Assembly (NCBI GenBank): GCA_024516155.1
Contig: JAJJXM010000014.1
Coordinates: 372,001-436,000, forward strand
DNA from: Pyronema omphalodes
Taxonomy: Eukaryota; Ascomycota; Pezizomycetes; Pezizales; Pyronemataceae
Direction: 5' to 3'
DNA: 64,000 nucleotides
Shown here piece by piece: positions 10,258-18,969 of this stretch; the stretch's first letter is position 1; every line of letters starts with the position of its first letter. Both the position numbers and the translations under genes were made by a program. The notes below the pieces were generated by a model. That model was not told the DNA's origin, ran no database searches, and was given only the letters and a program-made list of their open reading frames with translations.

Positions 10258-12246
10258 ATGGCTACCGGCAACGAACCATACCACCGGGTCTCTGCTTGCT
10301 TCATGGAAAATAACTTGGAGAATATCTACGACTCGGAATCCCACCGTGGAATGGTCAATGATGTGGCGACACCCGTTGGATTACCGAAACGCACGTTTGT
10401 TTCGCCGGCCCCTCAAGATTTATACCAGGTTTCTTGTGGCTGATAACTAAATAGAAAAGTCAGATTCACCCTCGAAGATGATCTGATCCTGCTTGGAAAG
10501 TTATCGCAACCTGGAACGAAGCTGTCTGGATTTAAAGTCTACCAAGAGCTTACAGATGAGTATCTGTCGTATACCGTGCATGGCTGGCGCGGAAGATGGG
10601 TCAACCACTTCCCCAAACTTGAGCCGGGTACACCTGAAGGATGGTTCAGGGAGCTTGGCGGTGATATCGAAGAGGAGAGATGGGAGGAGGAGCAGGAGGA
10701 GCAGGAGGGGGGGAGGAGGAGAAGGAGGAGGGCGAGAGGTTGTGCTCGATGATGAATCAGAAGAACTCGAGCAGGATGAACCTCTGGATGTGGAATTTGA
10801 AGAACAAGAAGCACTCTCGACAATCCCAGGCCCCCGAAAGTCTCTCGACAAAGGCAAAGCTAAATCTATCGATCAAGGCCCCCATTGGATAGTCTCCTTG
10901 AAACCCTACCTCTTCCTTTCCTTTCTCCGCAGTCGGAATATGATTCCAGTACCGATGACCATCTGGTTGATATAGCCATGCTCCGTCGCAAGTACCCGAC
11001 GTTAACAGAGCGACGTTTGTGGTGGGCAGTGGAGAAAACTGGTAATGATAGGGATTTGACGTTTGAGGTAGTCAAGGAGTGGATGGAACACAAGAGGTCA
11101 TTAGATCATCCGAGAGTTTGGACCAGAGTTCGGCACGGTCCGTCCAGGACGGCGGACCGGACGGGACCACGCTGGTGGTCCCGTCCCGTCCATGACTTTG
11201 GACGGACGGCCACTAGGTGGTCCGGTCCCGTCCTCGAACTCAAAAGACCGGACGGGACGGCGGGTGACGGCAGGACCGTGGTCTTTGGGTGCGCTAGTGT
11301 GCAGGGGGCCGTTTGGTTCAAGTTTGCCAGATGCTATGGACCGCAGCAGCGACGTTTTCAGCACTGCAGTAGATAAACCCTTCATGCTGGACTTCAGTAA
11401 AACTTTTACATTTCACTGCAGGTGCACGCTCTACCCAGCAATAGTTTCACTGCCTATGGTATTATTTTTGTTTCCTAATGAAGTACGATCCCGCTATAAA
11501 TGTTTCCTGTATTCTTCACACTCCATCTTCTACCTTTCTATCTTCTACATGCAAGAATTTTCCACTTCTTTCATTGCCGTGTAAGTTGAACACCAACAGG
11601 CGTCACTCAATTCCCAGAGGAGCAGAAATATGCCAATTTTCTTATCGGCGTTCTCTACACCTGTTCCGACTAGGAGCAGAACACCCTGCCTGTTCTCTCA
11701 AGAGTTGTGTTCATTCGAGAAGGATGGGGAAGGACGCATTTTAGTGGCGGGAGAAGGAGCATTCTTATGCATCAGTATAGTTTTTCTTTGTTTGCAAGCA
11801 ACTCCATATAGGTGGCTTTAATTCGTGCAATGCATCAGAATTATCTAAGGAAAACACCATGAGCCGTAGTAAAAAACTGCGGGTTGCGAGTGACCAGTCG
11901 TGACGCCAGTCGTGGTCACCCACGGTCGCCCGCGGTCCGTCCCGTCCATGGTGCCTCCAGGACGGCCGGTCCTGGTCCTACTTCAGGACGGGACTGCGAG
12001 TGACGGTCCGGTCCCGTCCAAAGCCAGGACGGGACCGGACGGACCGTGCCGAACTCTGGTTTGGACAATGGCGGATGATCTGGATGTAAGAGAGAACGAT
12101 GTGAGAGCAATTGAAGATGTTACTGAGCGTAGGGGGGAAAGGAGTTTGACAGGTGGATGACATGGCTTAATCGTAAGGCGGAAATAATAGCGGAAAGAGA
12201 GACGGATAAGAAGCTGCGGAACGGAAATGGTCGGGGAAGTGAATAG
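10258..12246 (+). pseudogene. Rap1-like Myb/RCT protein gene, broken by a hAT element and frame changes
   Basis: Plus-strand remains of a gene resembling fungal Rap1/TRF2-interacting telomeric proteins. A plausible intron at 10395-10454 (60 nt, donor GTTTGT, CTGATAAC then ACTAAATAG) joins an upstream frame (ATG 10258) to a Myb-like domain starting near 10455: FTLEDDLILL, then VYQELTDEY and WRGRWVNHFP. An acidic linker follows (near 10740-10860). A C-terminal RCT-like part runs LRRKYPTLTERRLWWAVEKT, VVKEWMEH and HPRVWT, then resumes after the transposon as MADDLDVRENDVRAIEDV and FDRWMTWLNRKAE; the VWT-x-DD pattern is typical of the Rap1 C-terminal region. Frame changes are needed in a purine run near 10710-10740, a C run near 10879 and a G run near 12129, so it is either a pseudogene or carries homopolymer sequencing errors. 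The intact domain order argues for recent decay. The N-terminal BRCT expected of Rap1 was not found. Confidence 0.72.
11124..12058. mobile_element. Non-autonomous hAT element (MITE-like, 935 bp)
   Basis: Both ends start with CAGAGTTCGGCACGG on opposite strands; the terminal inverted repeats match exactly for at least 22 bases and continue as GGTCC/GGACC-rich subterminal motifs. The CANNG start is the hAT signature. The element is flanked by a perfect 8-bp target duplication, GTTTGGAC, at 11116-11123 and 12059-12066, the length expected for hAT transposases. GC-rich ends enclose an AT-richer middle. No transposase ORF is present, so it must have been moved by an autonomous relative elsewhere. 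It sits inside a coding exon of the Rap1-like gene. Confidence 0.95.
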
Positions 12247-12524
12247 ATTGACAAGGAGGCGGAGAATACCATTTTATGTATCGAAGAAATTGTTTTACTT
12301 CTTAATTTAGCTACGCATGATTCCTGTTCGTTAAGTTGTATATGGTGAAGTATCAGTCGGGTCGAATCCAAGGCCAAATTTATCTTTGATTTCGTGTCTT
12401 TGAGCTTTCGTTTTCGTAATGCAACCGTGATCTTCGGCCAGCATGACTGCATTGCCTTGATGTATTCAGCATTTCACCGTTTTTTTCGCCAACTCGTACT
12501 GATCAACCTTTCCCCGCTCATACT

Positions 12525-12939
12525 TTTTAAAGGTGCTTGGTTCACCATGTCACCTGAGGTGGAGATGGATGTGGGATTCATAACATTCATAGCCTATTTC
12601 TACTTCCTCTCGTAGCACTATGCGATCTTTATCAATCGATTTATTCTGGTTCTCCACCTTCACTTTTTCTCTCTCAGCTACGTCATTTAACATTAAGCGA
12701 AAAAGACCATCCGATGTATTTATATATATTCAAAATAAACTTGAGAATTCCAATTATCAACACAAGACATCCCTCAAGACGTCCTTTCTAACTTCTCCCA
12801 GATTCCCAACGTCCCCCGGATCTCCCACCTCAGCTTCAGTACGGCGGACGCCAATAATCATAACTCCGTCACCATAGTCTATACCTCTGAAAGTACGCCC
12901 ACTCGGAGTTCTACCTATGCCTTCCACTGTTCTGACACC
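12525..12939 (-). repeat. 3' flank of disordered-protein gene copy A, duplicated at 29102-29415
   Basis: Read on the minus strand, this interval matches the plus strand downstream of copy B almost continuously. Shared words include GGATGGTCTTTTTCGCTT, ACCAGAATAAATCGATTG and GCATAGTGCTACGAGAG. The match runs on into both coding regions. Confidence 0.92.
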
Positions 12940-14121
12940 TCATCTGTACCAAGGCGGTATAGAATTGTCCTCTTCACGAACGCTTCCTCCTCGCCCTGCT
13001 GGTCCTCCTGACCCTCCTCGTCCTCCTCGACCTGCTGGTCCTCCTCGACCTGCTGGTCCTCCTCGTCCTGCTCCGCTATAAGAACTCTCTCCATACTCTG
13101 ACCTTCCACCACCCCCTCCATAAGAACTCCCTCCATAATCCGACCCTCCTCTATAAGAGCCCCCTCCCAATCCCCCTCCCCTTCCTCCTCGTCCGGCTCC
13201 TGCTCCTCCTCTAGCACCACGTCCGGAATCGGAGCCCAAATCCGAGCCCGGCCCAGTCGGGCGATTTCCCCCGAAACTTCCCCCACCCCCGTAATATCCA
13301 CCGAAATCCTCCCCACTTCTCATGTTCATATCATGAAGCATCCTCCTCATTTCTGCAATGTTACCCGGTTGCGGGCCGGATCCTGCCCCTGGTCGCTGGG
13401 GTGGTGGGCCCCCCGATGGTGCACCACTGGGTTGTTCAGGTTTCCTGCTCTTGCTCCAGGGATAACGGCCTTCGCCGTCACTACTATCACTGAAATCTTC
13501 TGTATACTTTTTCGGTGGTCCACTGCCGTATCTCTGTGGTGGTGGGCTACCCCGTGGTCCACTGCCGTATCTCTGGAGTGGTGGGCTTCCCCGTGGTCCA
13601 CCACCGTACCGTGGAGGGGATGAACTACCCGGTGGTCCACCGCGAGATTGCTGTGGTGGTGGGGCGCCCGATGGTGCACCACTGGGCTGTTCAGGTTTCC
13701 TGCTCTTGCTCCAGGGATAACGGCCTTCGCCGTCACTACTGTCACTGAAATCTTCTGTGTACTTTTTCGGTGGTCCACTGCCGTATCTCTGGAGTGGTGG
13801 GCTACCCCGTGGTCCACCGCCGTATCGTGGAGGGGATGGACTACCCCGTGGTCTACCACCGTATCGTGGAGGGGATGGACTACCCCGTGGTCTACCACCG
13901 TATCGTGGAGGGGATGGACTCCCCCGTGGTCTACCACCATATCGTGGAGAGGATGGACTACCCCGTGGTCCACCGCCGTATCTCTGTGGTGGTGGGCTAC
14001 CCCGTGGTGCACCACTGGGTTGTTGAGGTTTCCTGCTCTTGCTCCAGGGATAACGGCCTTCGCCGTCACTACTGTCACTGAAATCTTCTGTGTACTTTTT
14101 GTAGCTACCGAACTTTGACAT
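12940..14121 (-). CDS. Disordered repeat protein with RYGG/PRGS and RGG motifs (copy A)
   Basis: Single minus-strand ORF of 393 residues, ATG at 14121. Three copies of a module KKYTEDFSDSSDGEGRYPWS plus SRKPQQPSGAP occur (about residues 8-40, 119-150 and 206-240). They are separated by runs of a 12-residue PRGSPSPPRYGG-type repeat. A conserved core NMRSGEDFGGYYGGGGSFGG follows, then a Gly/Arg tail rich in GRGG and AGRGG. There is no membrane or catalytic domain; composition suggests an intrinsically disordered, possibly RNA-binding or condensate-forming protein (inference). A second family member, copy B, lies at 28547-29101. Relative to B the ORF stops early at an in-frame TGA (12940-12942). 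The sequence beyond that stop still encodes the B-like tail (VRTVEGI-RT-SG--FRG-DY), so the gene is C-terminally truncated. Function unknown. Confidence 0.65.
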   Translation of the reverse strand: MSKFGSYKKYTEDFSDSSDGEGRYPWSKSRKPQQPSGAPRGSPPPQRYGGGPRGSPSSPRYGGRPRGSPSPPRYGGRPRGSPSPPRYGGRPRGSPSPPRYGGGPRGSPPLQRYGSGPPKKYTEDFSDSSDGEGRYPWSKSRKPEQPSGAPSGAPPPQQSRGGPPGSSSPPRYGGGPRGSPPLQRYGSGPRGSPPPQRYGSGPPKKYTEDFSDSSDGEGRYPWSKSRKPEQPSGAPSGGPPPQRPGAGSGPQPGNIAEMRRMLHDMNMRSGEDFGGYYGGGGSFGGNRPTGPGSDLGSDSGRGARGGAGAGRGGRGGGLGGGSYRGGSDYGGSSYGGGGGRSEYGESSYSGAGRGGPAGRGGPAGRGGRGGSGGPAGRGGSVREEDNSIPPWYR

Positions 14122-17100
14122 GGCTATGTTTGTTTATGTTTGTTGTTATGTTTCCAGAAGCTGGTTATGGGGGAAAGCTGTGGGCTGTGGGCTGTGAGCT
14201 TGGTGGTTGTGAGTGGATGGTTATGGGTGGATGATACTTGAGGATTAGGGTCATGGGTTTTTATACTCAGATTTGGAACCGGAGTTGGGATTAGATACGT
14301 AGAAAGATGAGGGTTTTCTATGGCTGATAATATTGAATATTATAGGTGTAATTTATAAAGTTAAGTTTTACGGTTTGCAGTTTTATGTATCACTATGTCA
14401 TTGTTTCTGTATTGTTGCATTGTTGCATTGTTGTGTTATTGTTATTGCTACTGGTATCTGGTTCGTCTGGTTCGTCTGGTTTGTCTGGGTTATTCACATC
14501 ATCTATTATCCATCATCCATATCATCTGCAGTCCTTGCCAGTTGCCAGGTGATACCATGATAGGAAGTCTAAGATTCCTTAATTCCATAATTCCATGCAG
14601 CAACCCATGCAGCAACCCATGCAGCAACCCATGCAGTAGCCCATATGGTACATTGCAGATGGCATCTTGCATATTGCTTAAACGTTATCGGTTATTAAAG
14701 AAAGGAACCAACGGCAACTTGGTAAGAAACGTAACCTGTAACCTGTAACCGGAACCGTAACCTGTAAGCTATAACCCTATGACCGTAACCTATAACTATA
14801 ATCTATAATCTATAACCTACATGGTCCGTATCATATAACCGTAACCATATAAGGCCTAACCGTTAATTACCCTAACCGTTCCCTACCCCAAGCCCTAGAG
14901 TAAAGATTTTATCCGTTTTTTGTTATAAAAAAAAAAAAAAAAATCAAACTAGGGTTGGGGATTAGCAGTGATGAATTATTAGCATAATTTTCATTTATAG
15001 ATATCAGGTATGTAATTTCAAGGGTTCAAATTTCTATTCCAATTTCCAACGGAATCAAAATATCATTCCAGCGGAAACAACAAATTATGATTTTCATTGG
15101 TTAGGTAAGTATATTTTAATGCAGCAATAGTCCATTCATGGATTGAATCAAAAGTATTACAATATCACAATTAAGAAAATGGTTTGAAACTTGTTTCTTT
15201 TTTTCCTGATGTTTATAACAAGTATTTCTATTTGAACTGCATACGTTGTTCAAGGTCGTCTAGAGTTCCGGTGTCTTGGCCGCACTTAGGGCATACGTGT
15301 CTGGCACGTGGAGGTGGAGTTTCCACATTGGGTATATCTACCTCTGTAGATGCGTAGAGCTAGATCACCATCGTTCTCAATGAATACACTGCTCTACCTC
15401 CACCTTTCTCTCGCGTTTCCGTTTCACATACGTAACTCAACATTCTATAACCCATAGTAAGAACCCCCTACGGTACATTTTTTTGCTGTGTGTAGTGTGT
15501 GTGCCGCGAGAACGTAGTGTACATTGGAGGACATAGTGACCTCCCCACCATAGCGTTGCATCATGGTTTGCTCGCCACGACGACGTGGGATTCAATCAAC
15601 AGACCAGCGGCATCGTGGGAATCATGCATTGGAAAGATGATACGCATATCTGCGGTCTCGCTTATATTTGGACACCTCAAAGACATGAACTGATGGGCAG
15701 GCAATGTTCAACACACCTCAACACCATGAAAATCTATGTCACGAAGTTTCGTGAACTACAAACAAAAGATCCCGAATACACAAGATTGTCAAAAATAAAA
15801 GATAAAAACTATCTTCTCCCTCTTTTCGTATTCCAATAACAGAAATAAAAAGTTTAACCAATTGACAAAATTAATTAAATCAATAAGTCATGGAAGAAAT
15901 AAGATGCATAAAGAAAAATAATTCATGCTGTCAATAAAAATCTGGCAGAAATAGCACTGTCAAGGCTGTAAAAATTCCACATCCAAGCTAGTATGCCCTA
16001 GGGTCTTTCCCGCGCTGTTCCTATGACGTTGAGCTCCTGGCTCAAGCTCCCAACTACTCTCTCAATGCGCTTGCCGAGTTCCTTCCCTGCGCCCTCCCAC
16101 CCACATAAAATCAGCTCTGCGGGCAAACCTCCAGTTCTCCCCATTTGCACATCTATGAGACAGCGTTCTTTCTGGTTTGACCTCTGACCCACCATCTACA
16201 GCATTCCATTTTCACATCTCCTGACAGCGAACCAGCGTCTCCCTGCTCTATTGCTGCCAGGCAGCTGTGTCCCTGCACTGATCCTCGATGCAGCATTAGC
16301 AGCTCGCCATTCGCGAATCCTATGCTTCCCCGTTGCGATCCCACAATTTTTGTAAGTATCTATTTCCCCGTAGTGTGATTGTAAGAAGATAACTCTGCTA
16401 CAGGAAGGGATGAATGCTGATGATGATGCAATCCATTCACTGTTCAGGAATAAGGTATCGTACATATGAATGTAACTATTTCACATAAATAATTGACACT
16501 CACAAGAAGCCTCAACAGAGGTTGTTTTCTTACATTGGCTTGTTTTCAGCGGAGGTTCGCTAGTGGGCTGCAGAATCGGGTGTGGGCTGATTAGTGGGAG
16601 TCCATCATATTAGTGTAAACAATAGAATTCACAAATTTTGAACTTTTTTGAAAGTATAATATCTTGGCATATGTAATTCAACCTGTGAATACCACTAGCT
16701 TCATTGCAATTAAGCGCATAATTGCATATCATCACATTGAGATAATCTCTGTTGTTTGGAGCCCACATCGTCGCACGACAGCGTTGTGGGACATGAAAGC
16801 CTATATCATCACATCCGCATTCCCAGTTTATCACAGCGCTGCTGCGAAATCGTGGGTGACATCCATCGTGTGATTGTGATCACGAAAAAATGAACCGTAG
16901 TGACCCTTGATCCAAAACAGCTCAGTACAAGAAAAAAAGCCCTCTTAAGCCTTCTTGTTATGTTAGCAACGAAACTGATTGTTAATTCACTGCCGATTTA
17001 TATGTAACAACTCGTTGATTTTGTAATAGTCTATTTATCCTGCTTTGTGCAAGGGTGGGAATATATAACAATTACATCATCATCAAAATCGATGATCAAT

Positions 17101-17151
17101 CCTATCCCATCCTGTGCATAGAAAACCCCTTTTTTTTTTCTGATGCTAAGA
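14122..17151. other. Three-kilobase gap with repeats; no gene recognised
   Basis: Contains the promoter side of copy A, short repeats (GCAGCAACCCAT at about 14597-14640; degenerate CCTGTAAC/CCCTAACCG-like sequence at 14725-14890), a poly-A run near 14927-14943 and the right arm of an inverted repeat (15265-15360). On the minus strand just before 15237 a short frame reads VCPKCGQDTGTLDDLEQ, a possible zinc-knuckle remnant. ORFs at 15499-15839 and 15998-16465 are not recognisable. Confidence 0.5.
15265..15360 (+). repeat. Inverted-repeat arm (partner at 9655-9775)
   Basis: Plus-strand CACTTAGGGC, CACGTGGAGGTGGAGTTTCC and ACATTGGGTATATCTAC match the minus strand of 9655-9775. The pair brackets a 5.5-kb interval that contains the Rap1-like remnant, the hAT element and copy A. 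Confidence 0.8.
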
Positions 17152-17480
17152 ATCAGAATACTATAAGCAGATGTTTTAGTACGCACCTGAAATGGAATAG
17201 CGTCTGCGGAAAGTGATTTAGAGGTTTTTAGTCGCCTTTTTATCAGAATACTATAAGCAGATGTTTTAGTACGCACCTGAAATGGAATAGCGTCTGCAGA
17301 AAGTGATTTAGAGGTTTTAGTCGCCTTTTTTCATCAGAATACTATAAGCAGATGTTTTAGTACGCACCTGAAATGGAATAGCGTCTGCGGAAAGTGATTT
17401 AGAGGTTTTTAGTCGCCTTTTTATACCATATAAGCAGGTATATTTTAGTTATTTACCTGATACGGTATAGCGTTATTATT
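17152..17480 (-). repeat. 90-bp tandem array, three near-identical copies plus a diverged fourth
   Basis: Copies start at 17152, 17242 and 17333, with a shorter diverged copy from 17423. The first three differ by only a few bases. On the minus strand every unit has an acceptor-like CTTTCCGCAG (or TCTGCAG), a 17-nt ACGCTATTCCATTTCAG and a donor-like GTGCGTACTAAAAC, so each resembles a mini-exon with its introns. The fourth copy has CAG|GTAAATAACTAAAA instead, and can also form a CAGGTA...TACCTG hairpin. Confidence 0.88.
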
Positions 17481-18925
17481 AAAAGCTGTGATGATGTAAT
17501 TTCAGACTAATTTAAACGTGAACTCCTCTGGCTGTCGGGCGGCAGTTCAAAAGCTTCGGTAATACATGGCGGGATGGTAAAACCGGCAACCGTGGCAACC
17601 GGAACAGATTCGATGGGAAACATATAAGACTGCTCTCCTGACTGCCTGGGCACAGATCCCATTCGCCTTTCCAATCCCGAACCACTTCGCACCTTTGATA
17701 CAATTCATGATGCAATTCAGCTGTTAATGGTTGGCCGGATAAAATATACGGACACCTGTGACCTTTGCCGCATGCTGCAGATACAGTCGACGAGACGCTA
17801 ACAGATGAAGTTAAGCAACTGCGGTTTTATTGAGGAGAATCTTGACACACTGTGTGAGGAGATATATAAAGCGGATTTGAATAGGCTGAAGGCAGAAAAA
17901 CAGTGGAAGGAAGCAGAGAACGTTTTGAAGCCTCCCAAGGAGGATTTCCCATTACTGAGACTGAGCTTCAGAAACATCACGAGGATATCAAAAAATGACT
18001 CGGAAAGAATGAGAACAGGCTGAGGAGCACTGATCGAATCTTAGAATATGCATAAAGTCTTTCTGAATCAACATGAAAGTTAATGCTGCACAGTGCGAAA
18101 AAAAAAAAAAAATAAAAAAATAAAAAAAACATGAAACACAGACACATATGTACATATAAATGGCGGAAGGATTGGCAAAGTGAGAAAGATGAACTGTGAT
18201 GTAAAAGCTGAAGAAGAAATAATACGAGTGAAAAGACGGAGAGGGAGAAGGGCAGAAAAGGAGTAAAGACAATACGGTAGCGTTGAAGACAGAGGCCAGG
18301 TGATAAGTGGAAGAACAGTTAAGTGAGGAGAGAGGAGACAGGGGAGTTCAGAGAGGCCAGTGGAAAAAGAGCAAACAGGGCTCCAAATGTACAGACGAGA
18401 AGTAAAACCAGCATAAGGAATAAGGGTGACAACAGGCCCAAGATATCATGTACGCTCTGGGACGATTCCCAGCGAAATCCTGGGGTAAATGTTAGAGCCT
18501 CCGATATATCACAACTGTACCATACGTCATAATATTGAGTTTGGCAAGGCCCAAGAAATTGAAATCAAATCGAAAAACTGGTGATTGTGTAGAAACCTCT
18601 TAATACAGAAGTAGCTGGTCAAGAATTCGAGAGTTATTGTCCTGAAGTAACAACCCACGATATATTGTAGAGGTGAAATTACTCGACAAATCCTCCAATT
18701 GGCAAGAAAATATCTTCTGCTTGCCCCAATGAACTTTGTGTTCCAGCACATATCTGTGAAGGGTCAGGCAGAGGAAACATGTCAGAATATTGCTGTCACA
18801 GGATAACATTAACTGCAGCACTAGGAATATTGTTTATCCCAGGCTGCTCTTGCGGGAATCATAGGCGAGTTTCATATTCTTAAGATCACATCATATATAT
18901 AGTCGAAACCCGTCACATTATATGT
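17481..18925. other. Remnant-like region with short ORFs, no gene assigned
   Basis: A minus frame at 17692-17507 (61 residues, Pro/Ser-rich) and a plus frame at 17805-18023 (72 residues; charged, helix-prone, with DLNRLKAEKQWKEAENVLK) are the best open stretches. Neither has a recognisable domain. The plus frame looks like an exon of a coiled-coil protein, but flanking frames carry stops. A-rich runs at about 18099-18128 follow. Confidence 0.4.
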
Positions 18926-18969
18926 TCGTGCCTAAAGATGGTGGCGCTAGCCACCATCTTTAGGCACGA
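18926..18969. repeat. Perfect 44-bp palindrome: 20-bp arms, GCTA centre
   Basis: The arms run 18926-18945 and 18950-18969 (TCGTGCCTAAAGATGGTGGC and its exact reverse complement) around GCTA, itself near a GCTAGC site. No T-run follows, and it is not next to a gene end. A second, smaller palindrome, CCGGCC-GTA-GGCCGG, lies at 19036-19050. Confidence 0.97.

Noticed and set aside
10501..10857. 118-residue Ser/Pro-rich minus ORF
   Set aside because: It is the complement of the Glu/Arg-rich linker of the Rap1-like gene.
13347..14078. 243-residue minus-strand ORF of HGVVHPLHD-type repeats
   Set aside because: It is the shifted frame of the disordered-protein gene copy A. The chosen frame starts with ATG, has balanced composition and aligns with copy B.
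14990..15070. Possible tRNA T-arm (GGGTTCAAATTTC near 15010)
   Set aside because: No acceptor stem, D-arm or anticodon arm could be folded around it. No convincing tRNA was found anywhere in the window.
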